Source: Heterotrichella gracilis
Taxonomy: Eukaryota > Sar > Xanthophyceae > Tribonematales > Xanthonemataceae
Assembly: GCA_032358255.1 (NCBI GenBank)
Contig: JAULBX010025829.1
Span: 186,001-250,000, forward strand
Length of the DNA stretch: 64,000 bases
Direction of reading: 5' to 3'
The notes beneath the pieces are model-generated. The model made no database searches, had not been told where the DNA came from, and worked only from the letters and a program-made list of their open reading frames with translations. Position numbers and translations under genes: made by a program. Position 1 is the stretch's first letter; each line of letters starts with the position of its first letter. Of the stretch, positions 8,884-18,100 are shown one piece after another.

Positions 8884-9393
8884 ATGAAAAAATTCATCAT
8901 ACTAATAGCGGCATCATTTATTTTTTTATTTACAAATTGTAGTAAGACTTCTAACGAAGAAATTAAAATAGCTGTAAATAATTTCTTTAAAGATCAGAAA
9001 GACTTTAGATCCATCGACAAAAATGTGATGACGAAAGATCTTTCTGAATTGATAGAAAAAACTGTTGCAATAGAGCTAAAAGATGCGGAGAGAATTAAAA
9101 AAAGTGAATTTCCTACAGACAAACCTATGTGCATTGAGGGAGATATTTTTTCGAGTTTATATGAAGGACAGGATTCTCTTAAAATAACAGACATTAAAAC
9201 AGAAGGGAATAAAGCTACTGTGACTGTTGAATTTACAAACACCCAATTTAAAAAAAGCTGGGAAGACAAAGTGATCTTAATAAAAGACGGCGACTGGAAA
9301 ATTGACAATGTTATTTTTAAACCGGGTAATATGGAAACAAAAAGCACCAAAGATGTATTAACGAGTTTTATTAATTCGGTAGATAAACAGTAA
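8884..9393 (+). CDS. Predicted lipoprotein of unknown function
   Basis: 169 residues with a lipoprotein signal peptide; Cys19 in FLFTNCSK is the likely lipidated residue. The mature part is an alpha+beta domain ending in a strand pattern (KVILIKDGDWKIDNVIF) that resembles DUF3828/NTF2-like small secreted domains, but the family assignment is uncertain. It starts 4 bases after the TPR gene and ends 16 bases before rsmH, so the three may be co-transcribed. Nothing shows a shared function. Confidence 0.7.
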   Translation: MKKFIILIAASFIFLFTNCSKTSNEEIKIAVNNFFKDQKDFRSIDKNVMTKDLSELIEKTVAIELKDAERIKKSEFPTDKPMCIEGDIFSSLYEGQDSLKITDIKTEGNKATVTVEFTNTQFKKSWEDKVILIKDGDWKIDNVIFKPGNMETKSTKDVLTSFINSVDKQ

Positions 9394-9409
9394 TTGTTAG
9401 CTTTACACA

Positions 9410-10453
9410 ATGGACGATGAAAAGCCGAAACGGCGCATAAGATACAAAGGCACGCACCCAAAATCTTTTAAAGAAAAATACAAAGAGCTTACACCCGAAA
9501 AATATGCAGAAGATATTGAAAAGGTAATGCAACAAGGTCGTACCCCGGCCGGAATGCACCGTTCTATTTGCGTTACCGAAATAATGGACTTTTTAAAAAT
9601 AACTCCCGGACAAATTGGTTTGGATGCAACGTTAGGTTATGGCGGCCACAGTTTAGAGATCTTAAAATGTTTAACACCCGGCGGCCATTTATACGCCACC
9701 GATGTAGACCCTTTTGAATTACCCAGAACTAAAGAGCGTTTAACTGCTTTGGGTTATGGTCCAGAAATTTTAACGATCAAAAAAATGAATTTTTCGGGAA
9801 TAGATCAAATTGCATTAGAGGCTGGTCCGTTAAATTTTGTATTGGCTGATCTTGGTGTTTCATCTATGCAAATAGATAATCCGGAAAGAGGCTTTTCTTT
9901 TAAAGTAGAAGGTCCGTTAGACCTAAGACTTAATCCCAAAAGTGGAAAATCGGCAGCGCAATTGTTGAAGACTATTTCGCGCGAAGAACTCGAAGAAATC
10001 CTAATGGTAAACTCTGACGAAATTTATGCAGAGGAAATTGCAGAAGCCATTGTTTCGGGGATTGAAAAAGGAAGGGTAATTGAAACCACTACACAGTTGC
10101 AAAAAATAATTGCAGAAGCATTGGACTTCCTTCCGCTAAATACAAGCAAAGAACTTATTAAAAAATCCTGTCAGCGCTCTTTTCAGGCGCTACGTATAGA
10201 GGTGAACGATGAATTTGGTGTGCTGGATAAATTTTTAGAGAAATTACCCGATGCTCTTGCTGAAGGCGGTCGTGTGGCTATACTTTCTTTTCACTCTGGT
10301 GAGGACAGGCGTGTAAAAAAAGCCTTTCAAAGTTTATTTCGCGATGGCATTTTTGCAGAGATCGCTCCTGATCCTATTCGTGCTACAGCAGAAGAATGCA
10401 ATTCTAATCCGCGTGCTAAATCGGCTAAACTACGTTGGGCAATAAAGGCGTAA
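9410..10453 (+). CDS. rsmH: 16S rRNA (cytosine1402-N4)-methyltransferase RsmH, N-terminally extended
   Basis: 347 residues. The SAM-binding motif LDATLGYGGHS is at 71-81, then YATDVDPFE, LADLGVSSMQIDNPERGFSF, a helical insert (EELEEILMVNSDEIYAEEIA), QALRIEVNDE and FHSGEDRRVK, all RsmH signatures. The enzyme methylates N4 of C1402 in the ribosomal P site. The canonical protein would begin at about residue 50 (HRSICVTEIM), so this copy has a charged N-terminal extension of about 48 residues. It is not in the mraZ-ftsL-ftsI-murE cell-wall cluster where the gene usually sits, so it may be a relocated copy or a second paralogue. Confidence 0.92.
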   Translation: MDDEKPKRRIRYKGTHPKSFKEKYKELTPEKYAEDIEKVMQQGRTPAGMHRSICVTEIMDFLKITPGQIGLDATLGYGGHSLEILKCLTPGGHLYATDVDPFELPRTKERLTALGYGPEILTIKKMNFSGIDQIALEAGPLNFVLADLGVSSMQIDNPERGFSFKVEGPLDLRLNPKSGKSAAQLLKTISREELEEILMVNSDEIYAEEIAEAIVSGIEKGRVIETTTQLQKIIAEALDFLPLNTSKELIKKSCQRSFQALRIEVNDEFGVLDKFLEKLPDALAEGGRVAILSFHSGEDRRVKKAFQSLFRDGIFAEIAPDPIRATAEECNSNPRAKSAKLRWAIKA

Positions 10454-10456
10454 GAA

Positions 10457-11476
10457 TTATTTTTTTAATTCACGCATACGCATAAATTTACCATTTACAT
10501 GATCGATCTTTATCTCGTAGGAAGTAATTGGTATAGGAGTATACAAATAATCGGTTGTATCAAAAATAGAAGTGCTTTTCGCTAATTGACCTTTTATAAA
10601 ATGTAATTTATCGTCGCCAATAAAATAAAAATCATTATTATTTTTTACTAACGGATAATAACCAAATTGCGCTGAAATAAAAGGTTTGCCATTATTAACT
10701 ATGGCGTAAACGTTATCTTTTTTTATCCTGCTAACTTTTCCTTTTCTGTTCTTGGCTTTTATTTCCGTGATCTCACCATCTTCAAAAGTTATTGAGAATA
10801 AGCTGTAATCCGGGATCTGTGCTTTAAAAGCCATAAAGGTCTTGTAAACACCATCCGTATATTTCTCAACGTTGTACAATTTAATTTTATTTTTTTCAAC
10901 GCTATCAATTTTCATTATTTCATTCCAACTTAAAACAGAACCAATAGTAGATTGTTTTTTTAAAGCGTTAGATAAAAAATAAACGATGGCGTTATTTGCC
11001 TCTTCCAGGATCAAGTTAGTAATATCACCCGATTCAACTACAACTATAAATGTATCAATTGATGAAACCAGTTGGTAAGCATTATCTTTATTGCTGTACA
11101 AACTCGCTCTAAAAAAGCAATAGCCGTGTTCTTTACTACCCTGCTCCTCTTCTTTTTCAACAAACTTCAGGCGACGTAATTGAAACAGTACTTCGTTTTG
11201 CTGCGCCCCTTCGCCATTGATCTTTTTTAAAAGGTCGTTCAACTGAATAGAAAAATTGCCCTGCGTTGTAACAAGTGCTTCTTTGTTTAATGAACCTATC
11301 CTGACAATACCCATGTTAGAAGTATCCTCGCGTGAATCTAAATACTTTATGCTGTTGTATAAACCATTATCGATCTTTTTACCTGTAAAATCCAGCGCAA
11401 AAGGTTTTGTTTTGTCCTGCGCCTTACCGAGGCAAACAAAAGCGAGAAAAAATATACTATATAAAATTTTATTCAT
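10457..11476 (-). CDS. Secreted protein of unknown function
   Basis: 339 residues with a signal peptide ending in an A-Q site (MNKILYSIFFLAFVCLGKAQ). The body is beta-rich with many short strands, no cysteine pairs, no membrane helix and no sorting tail, so it is probably periplasmic. I do not recognise a family. It is convergent with rsmH, the stop codons being 3 bases apart with no terminator hairpin between them. Confidence 0.7.
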   Translation of the reverse strand: MNKILYSIFFLAFVCLGKAQDKTKPFALDFTGKKIDNGLYNSIKYLDSREDTSNMGIVRIGSLNKEALVTTQGNFSIQLNDLLKKINGEGAQQNEVLFQLRRLKFVEKEEEQGSKEHGYCFFRASLYSNKDNAYQLVSSIDTFIVVVESGDITNLILEEANNAIVYFLSNALKKQSTIGSVLSWNEIMKIDSVEKNKIKLYNVEKYTDGVYKTFMAFKAQIPDYSLFSITFEDGEITEIKAKNRKGKVSRIKKDNVYAIVNNGKPFISAQFGYYPLVKNNNDFYFIGDDKLHFIKGQLAKSTSIFDTTDYLYTPIPITSYEIKIDHVNGKFMRMRELKK

Positions 11477-11591
11477 TTTAATTTTTTTTGAGCGAAAACG
11501 ATTAAAGATAGTAAAAAAAAGAGTCGTTTTTTTGACTTCTTTGTTAAAAATATACGTAGAAATGCGTATTTCTAATTTTTTTAGAAGCTAT

Positions 11592-11599
11592 TACCTTTG
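11592..11599 (+). promoter_or_regulatory. Candidate -7 promoter box (TACCTTTG)
   Basis: TACCTTTG matches TAnnTTTG and lies 11 bases before the start codon of the T9SS propeller gene. No matching TTG box is seen at 19-20 bases. Confidence 0.4.
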
Positions 11600-11610
11600 A
11601 TAAAAAAAAC

Positions 11611-13764
11611 ATGAAAAAAAACATACTATTTATTATCGCTTTTATCCTTAGTGTTAATTTAAAGGCCCAGGTTGGCTACCACATTCAGTTAGCGGGCGGC
11701 ACTATGGGTGTTCTAAATAATGATTCTATATACGTTTCTAGTGGTGTAACCAATAGTGCAACGGTAATGTTCGTTAATCCAAACACTAAAGAATGGCAGC
11801 GTTTAAATACCAATTATTTGCCTAATTATGGCACTCCTGTTATAAAGGATAAGAACAATGGACTTCTTCACATTGCAGGAAGCGGTTCAATACAAGTAAC
11901 ATCAGATGGTTGGCAAACAGTAACCACATCTACCGCAAGCCTCGCCTATGTAAATAAATGCCCGGCGAACTATTATGGCCACTATAATATTGGTTCAAAT
12001 ACCAAGTTGCTATACTCTACTAACGGATCAAATTGGACAAATGCCACTATGCCCGGATTTCTTACAATTTTAGCAGCACGTAATTATGGTAATAAAATTG
12101 TGGCGCTTCCCGGAACTGTATCATCCCTTATCTATATTTCTACAGATGGTGGCCATACATACACTACTGCACCTAATACAACTACTTTTACGGGCACTTT
12201 TGTTGATTTTTTCATGGCCAGCGCTGATACGTTTCTTGTTTTTATGGACAACAAAATTTGTAAAAGTTATAACTCTGGTGCTACCTGGACAAATATACCC
12301 ATACCAGGAGGAACAGTTTCGCGTGTTGCTTTTAAAAATAAAAATGAGTTTGCAATTCAAACAAGTAGCCCTCAAACATTTTCTTATACAACCGATGGCG
12401 GCGCAACATGGCAGGCAAATATAAACCAACCACCTGTGTTAGGGGTCGGGACTCTATTATATTTGAATAATTATTATTACATCTACCCATGGTACAGAAC
12501 GAATGATGTTGGCGCAACCTGGGATCATTTTTTTCCGGACATGGCCGGAACCGCTTATAGCGTAGATTTTAACGGTAACAAGGGATTATTGGGATTAAAG
12601 AGCGGTAAGTATTCCTATTCATTAGATAAAGGTCGTTCTTTTAAACACTTTACAAATACTATAAGTAGTAACGAGGATATTATGGCTGCAAAAGTTTTAA
12701 GCAATGGTAATTTTTTGGCGGGCGATAGAAAAGGTCAGATATATATGAGTACCGATAATGGTCAAACATGGGTAAATAAAAATACATCGGGCTCAAATCT
12801 TAACAGCGTTAGATTTTTAATGTCTGCTAATGAAAATACAATAGTTTTAACAAGATCTGGCTTACCAATGGTATCAACAGATGCAGGCGCTACATTTTCA
12901 ATGGTAACTTACGCAATAAACGGTGGCACGCATGCAACTGCTATTAAGCCAAATGGACAATTAATGGACGCGAGAGATGTAAACGGATTTGAAATGCGTA
13001 CGTTTGATCAGTTAGGGAACACCAACGTTATTTACACATATACGAGTACAGGTTCTGAAAGCCTTGCTGGGTTTTATATGGCCACTGATAATGTTGGTTA
13101 TGTTATGACAAGAGATAACACCAATAAAATAAATAAGATCTATAAAACAACAAATGGTGGAACAACATTCAGCCCAAAAACAGATATCGGACAGGTTGTT
13201 CCGGGATCATCTGCTTATATTAATACGCCTTTTGTATCTGGCATTCCTTTAATTACTTGTTTTGGTGTAGATACTGTTATCATAACTGCCAACTTTAATA
13301 ATTATTACCATGCGTCTTACGATGGAGGTACAACATGGAATACAATTACACCTCCATTCGTTCCCGGCAATCCTACTTTTGGAAATAAAATTTATCGCAT
13401 GCATTTTTTTGCAGCAAATAGCTACCTAGCCTCTACAGGAGATACATTTGATCCAAAGGGCTTATACCTGAATTCTCAAGGAGTTATTTCAACGCCGATG
13501 GGTATAGATGAATTAAATTTTTCAGATAAAAAAGACAAACTTGTTCTATTTCCAAATCCTTCGACAAATACTAATTTAGTTTCGTTGTTAAATTTAGAAG
13601 AAGATGCGCAAGTAACTATTTATAGTATGAGCGGGCAGTTAGTAAAATCGCAAATTACAAACTCAGGCACATTCTCTATTCAAGACCTGAGTGAGGGCTT
13701 GTATATTGTAAGATTGCAGGAAAAAGATAAAACTATTAGAACTGCAAAATTACTTATTCAATAA
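11611..13764 (+). CDS. T9SS-secreted beta-propeller (BNR/sortilin-like) protein
   Basis: 717 residues. A signal peptide (cleavage after LKAQ) is followed by repeated BNR-type Asp-box motifs such as ISTDGGHTYTT, SYNSGATWTN, TTDGGATWQ, STDNGQTWVN, STDAGATFS and SYDGGTTWN, as in sialidase and sortilin-like propellers. The last 80 residues form a type A T9SS sorting domain: LVLFPNPST, VTIYSMSGQLV, and LSEGLYIVRLQEKDKTIRTAKLLIQ in successive pieces. It should be exported by T9SS and released or anchored at the cell surface. No catalytic residues of a hydrolase are evident, so a binding or adhesive role is likelier than sialidase activity. Confidence 0.88.
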   Translation: MKKNILFIIAFILSVNLKAQVGYHIQLAGGTMGVLNNDSIYVSSGVTNSATVMFVNPNTKEWQRLNTNYLPNYGTPVIKDKNNGLLHIAGSGSIQVTSDGWQTVTTSTASLAYVNKCPANYYGHYNIGSNTKLLYSTNGSNWTNATMPGFLTILAARNYGNKIVALPGTVSSLIYISTDGGHTYTTAPNTTTFTGTFVDFFMASADTFLVFMDNKICKSYNSGATWTNIPIPGGTVSRVAFKNKNEFAIQTSSPQTFSYTTDGGATWQANINQPPVLGVGTLLYLNNYYYIYPWYRTNDVGATWDHFFPDMAGTAYSVDFNGNKGLLGLKSGKYSYSLDKGRSFKHFTNTISSNEDIMAAKVLSNGNFLAGDRKGQIYMSTDNGQTWVNKNTSGSNLNSVRFLMSANENTIVLTRSGLPMVSTDAGATFSMVTYAINGGTHATAIKPNGQLMDARDVNGFEMRTFDQLGNTNVIYTYTSTGSESLAGFYMATDNVGYVMTRDNTNKINKIYKTTNGGTTFSPKTDIGQVVPGSSAYINTPFVSGIPLITCFGVDTVIITANFNNYYHASYDGGTTWNTITPPFVPGNPTFGNKIYRMHFFAANSYLASTGDTFDPKGLYLNSQGVISTPMGIDELNFSDKKDKLVLFPNPSTNTNLVSLLNLEEDAQVTIYSMSGQLVKSQITNSGTFSIQDLSEGLYIVRLQEKDKTIRTAKLLIQ

Positions 13765-13793
13765 AGATCTCAATTTCCATCAAACAAATAACA

Positions 13794-13822
13794 AAAGCCC
13801 CGCTAAAATTTAGCAGGGCTTT
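13794..13822 (+). terminator. Rho-independent terminator after the propeller gene
   Basis: AAAGCCC and GGGCTTT plus the inner pair GCTA and TAGC form the stem, with one mismatch. The core closely matches the hairpin at 15087-15121. Confidence 0.85.
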
Positions 13823-13844
13823 ATTATTATTATTATTATTATTA
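13820..13844. repeat. ATT trinucleotide microsatellite
   Basis: About eight uninterrupted TTA/ATT units follow directly on the terminator stem, between the convergent propeller and Ig-like lipoprotein genes, 11 bases from the stop codon of the latter. Confidence 0.85.
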
Positions 13845-13854
13845 AATGTAATAA

Positions 13855-14532
13855 TTATGGTTTTGTGTAAATACCTGTACACGTAATAGATGTGCTATTT
13901 GCAGTGTTAACTTCCGTGTAGGTGATGGTCATTTTTTTACCGTTTGCAGTTATGCTGCCTGTACCTGTAAACGCACGCGGCGCAGCTGGAATACCACAAG
14001 TAACTGTTTGAGAGGGAACTATAATGTTAGAACCGGTGCTCCCTGAAATATCAAAATTAACCGTACCGTTTACATAATTTGCAAATTGAGTAGTTAATAC
14101 TTTTGTAGACGATGATGCCGTTAATACATCCGTATAAAAAGTTGGTGACATATTCGGACAAGTATCTTTTACCGAATAACTTGCAGCAATAGTGTTAGCT
14201 GTATGTCTAACATATACATTTCTGGTTGCAATACCTAAATTTCCTGCAGCATCATAAACGCTGTAAGTAATTGTATAGATCCCTGCATTATGCACGTCAA
14301 CAGACCCACTTGCACTAATACTTGTTGTAAGATTGCCATCCTTGTTATCTGTGGCTGTAGCACCCTGCTCGGTATACGCAGCATGTATATCAACATAAGC
14401 ATCTCCACCCGTTACCGCAATCGACGGAGCCGTTGTATCTGTTTCTGGTTCAATTTTATCTTTTTTACAAGAGGTAATAAAAATTGCGCCTGTTAAAGCT
14501 AAACCCATTAAAATAGTTCTCGAATTTTTCAT
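13855..14532 (-). CDS. Lipoprotein with a DUF5011-type Ig-like domain
   Basis: 225 residues. The lipobox FITSCKKD places the lipidated cysteine at residue 22. Residues 34-108 form an Ig-like (HYR/DUF5011) domain with DTTAPSIAVTGGDAYVDIH at its start, then ATDNKDGNL and YTITYSVYDAAGN, as in surface-exposed lipoproteins of Bacteroidota. The remaining 110 residues look like a second beta-sandwich with two cysteines. It probably sits on the outer membrane; a ligand cannot be named. The coiled-coil lipoprotein gene lies 47 bases upstream on the same strand. Confidence 0.8.
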   Translation of the reverse strand: MKNSRTILMGLALTGAIFITSCKKDKIEPETDTTAPSIAVTGGDAYVDIHAAYTEQGATATDNKDGNLTTSISASGSVDVHNAGIYTITYSVYDAAGNLGIATRNVYVRHTANTIAASYSVKDTCPNMSPTFYTDVLTASSSTKVLTTQFANYVNGTVNFDISGSTGSNIIVPSQTVTCGIPAAPRAFTGTGSITANGKKMTITYTEVNTANSTSITCTGIYTKP

Positions 14533-14579
14533 TTTGCTTTTTTAGTTTTTATTATAAGTTTATATTTATTGGTTTTATA

Positions 14580-14957
14580 TTAGCCACCTTTACCGGTTCC
14601 TGCCTCAACATTCTCAGGTTTTTTAGCATCTTCTTTTTTCTTTTGTTCTTTTTTCAACTTATCCAACTCTTTTTTGGTTGCATCAGCATTTTTTTCTGCC
14701 TGATCAGATTTTTTCTCTAGCTGATCTTTAACCTGGTCTACCTGGTTTTGCATATTTTCGTTGGTTTGTTTTGCCGATTCGGTAATAGAATCCTGCATAG
14801 ATTTCATTCTAGCATCCAGTTCATCTTTGATCTGATCGTTCATAGACTGAATAGAATCTTTCATTTCTTCTTGTCTTTTCGCAAGATCTTCACGACTAGG
14901 GCCGCAAGATGCCATCATAGCTAAAGCAGCTAAAATTGGTAAAATACTTTTTTTCAT
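14580..14957 (-). CDS. Small coiled-coil lipoprotein
   Basis: 125 residues. Lipobox MMASCGPS gives lipidated Cys18. Residues 22-112 are almost one continuous charged helix with heptad spacing (EEMKDSIQSMNDQIKDEL, later DATKKELDKLKKEQKKKE), so a trimeric or dimeric coiled coil in the periplasm is likely, with a glycine-rich tip (GTGKGG). This resembles peptidoglycan- or envelope-linking lipoproteins such as Lpp in overall design only. Function unknown. It lies between the Ig-like lipoprotein and the alpha-2-macroglobulin, all on the minus strand. Confidence 0.75.
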   Translation of the reverse strand: MKKSILPILAALAMMASCGPSREDLAKRQEEMKDSIQSMNDQIKDELDARMKSMQDSITESAKQTNENMQNQVDQVKDQLEKKSDQAEKNADATKKELDKLKKEQKKKEDAKKPENVEAGTGKGG

Positions 14958-15086
14958 AGTTTTTGTTTTTCCTATAACGAAGCAAACTAAATGCCTGTAT
15001 AAAACACAAATTTCTACTATGCGAATTGACCAAAAAGGGGAATCACTCTAAAATTGGGGGAAATTAATGCGCATAAATTCCCAAAC

Positions 15087-15121
15087 AAAAAGCCCCGCTA
15101 AATTTTAGCAGGGCTTTTTTT
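15087..15121 (-). terminator. Rho-independent terminator after the macroglobulin gene
   Basis: AAAAAGCCCCGCTAAA and TTTAGCAGGGCTTTTT form a long stem with A- and T-runs. On the minus strand it lies 15 bases beyond the stop codon at 15137. Confidence 0.9.
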
Positions 15122-15136
15122 GTTTTATCTATTCAC

Positions 15137-18100
15137 TTATTTTGTAACCTTCACTCTTATACCTTCACTGTGACTCGTAAATTCAGGTGCATACATACAT
15201 TGTATTGTTGTTACCCCATTGCTAAAATCGCCATAATGATTTACTACTAATGGATATTCGAATACATAAGTACCTTTATTTAAATAAGAGAAAAAGAAAT
15301 TTGTGGCAGCATCTCTTGTGCTTTCGTAATAACCCAAACCATCCTGATATCTGTAACCGCTAAATACATTGGTAGGTTCAAAACCCGCAGCACGCATATC
15401 TTTCATGTGCACATAATTCATATCTCTGTCAACACGCAATTCGATTCTCACTTTTATTTTGTCGCCCGGTTTTAGTTTTGTAGCACTGCTTATTGGCTCA
15501 ATAACAATACCGCTTGCTGTATTTTTTTGCAAGAACAATTGTTTCTTTAATTTAAGCGGTGTTTCGTGCGGCGTAATTTTATCCAACTGCTCAAAATATT
15601 GCCAGTAAACTGCGCCATAACTTACACCAACATCTTTTTTCTCTACTTTTACTTTGCCCATGCTCGTTGGCTTGATATCACTACCACTCCAGGTCTTTTT
15701 AAAATAACCGGTTCCCGGTTCCGCATTCAACGATTTATCGTTTTTCGGATCCAGCTTAATGTCGCCAACCGTTATCTCAACATTTGGCTCAGTAGCTAAC
15801 CAATCGGTTCCTTTTAATAATAAAGCGTACACAGCTTCAGTAGTTGCACGCGTTGTGCCCCAATGTTGCGTTTGTTTACTTTTTATTAACCAGGTCTTAA
15901 GGTCATCTACCGCTTTTGTATCGTTATTAACTTCATCAAAAGCTTCTATCATTAACGCCTGCATCTCAATTGGTGCCTCATACCAGTAATAACCATAATT
16001 CTCTTTCCAGTACATGCCCATTTCTTCGCTGTTAATGCTATTCTCCTTTAAAGATTTCAAAATATCCTTTGGAGTTTTAACATCGCCAAACCTGTTCAAA
16101 CTTAGAGCGATCATACCTTGCATAAATCTACCATTATCCAGCCAGTATTTTTGTTCCTGCGCTTTGTAATATTCAAAATATTCAACGTTGCGTTTATCGC
16201 GATCAATATCTTTATAAAAACTACGCATGTATAAATATTGTATGGCGTTATAACTCAAATGATTTTCTGTTTTATACTTTGGGTTATATTTTTTCATGTA
16301 TTCGTATTCTTCGCGCATTCTGTTATCGCAGTACTTTACAGCTCTGTATAACATATTCCACACTTCAGAGTTTTCGCGCACTTTAACCACACCCAAATTA
16401 TTTAAGTGACCAAAACCACATGCAATGTGTTGTGTGATATACCAATCGTCAGGCATACCATCAAACCACATAAAGCCGCCATTTGAAGTTTGTTTCTTCA
16501 TTAACTTCTTAAGTGCGCTGTTCGTTTCGTTACTCATTCTATTAAGATCGAATAATAAACCCACGCGTTTTTTGTTCTCTGTTTCGCTCTTCGATTGCAA
16601 TACCCATGGCGTTTCTTCCAATACAACCGCTTTTAACTCCTGGTTCTTCTCCAGATTAGATAAGAACGCATCCGGACTAGAAGTTTTCCAGGCTTCAAAA
16701 ATTGTTTTAATTTTTGGTTTAGAATTTACAACATGTGTTGCCAAACTATTTGCGTAGTAACGCGAAAAAGTTTGCTCTGCACACTCGTAAGGATATTCCA
16801 TCAAGTAAGGAAGGGCCTGTACGGCATACCAAGCCGGGTTGGCCGTGAACTCTACAGTGTAAGCATGATTTTTTAAAGTAGTAGAATTATTATTTTGGTT
16901 AATGAACTTCGTAAAATTAAATTCTTTGGTTTGATTACTACGAATTGGCATTGGCATACTTTCTGTTACCAACATCCTGTTCGTTAAGACAGGTACAGCT
17001 TGTTCTTCGCCATCAGAAAAATTGCCGGCCTTAGCAACAATTTTATATTTAATAGCGGAATAACCTTCAGGAATATTCAAATTCCATTCGATGGTAGTAC
17101 TTAAACCTTTTTTAACTGAGAAGGTGCGCGAACCAATTGTAGGAAATGGTCCTGATACCGCTTCAATTATTTTGGTTGAGATCTCTTGCTCAGTTAAAGC
17201 ATCAAATAATTTTAACTCTGCATTTCCTGATAATTCTTTATCTGATAAATTGGCGATCTTGGCAATAAAGGTCATCTTATCTCCCTCCCTAAAAAAGCGA
17301 GGAACATTTGGCTGGATCATTAATTCTTTTTGTGTGATCACTTCTTTTTGGAATTGACCAGACTTAAGATCCTTGGTATGCGCCAGACCCATTACTTTCC
17401 ATTTTGTAAGACTTTCAGGAACGGTGAACTTAATAATGATCTCACCTTTTTCGTTTGTTTGAAGTTCAGGATAAAAGAAAGCAGTCTCATTAAAATTTGA
17501 ACGTGCTTTTACGTTGCCTAATTCCTCGCCACCTCGTTTATCCTTATCGCTTCTGCCACCACTTTCTCCTGTTTTGGTAGTAACAATACCATCATCCATA
17601 CTTTTAGCACCGCCAACCGCTTTTTCTTCAGCCTCCTCTTTTGAATCACTTGCATCTTTTTTCGACGCCTTATTTTTCGCTACAGATTTTCTTGGCTCGT
17701 TACGATCTTCATCTGCAGCTACCGAAGGCATTGCTGTAGTTTCTGCCTGAGCATAATTGTCTTCGTAATCGTAACCACCTCTGTAACGGTTGTAGTAAAA
17801 TGACAGTCCGTAATAGTTTAAATTATCGTAATAACGATAAGGTAAACCTTCGTAAGGACGATTTAAATTATTTATCTCTGTAGAGTTGGTTTGTCTGTCG
17901 GTATTTGCAGCCCACTGTAAATTAGTATAATAACTTTGAAAGACACTGAACGACCAGTAGTTTGGCCTGAAAGCATCTAACGAGGCATCGTACATACTTG
18001 CTACCATTTCTGCCGCAGCCTTCTCACCTTTTTTATCTTTAATAATTAACTTCCACTCTTCGGCTTGTCCAGGTAATAATTTATTTCTGAATGTTTCAAA

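Noticed and set aside
11256-11600. Plus-strand 114-codon open frame
   Set aside because: Antisense to the start of the secreted gene at 10457-11476; no signal peptide or motif, typical shadow frame.
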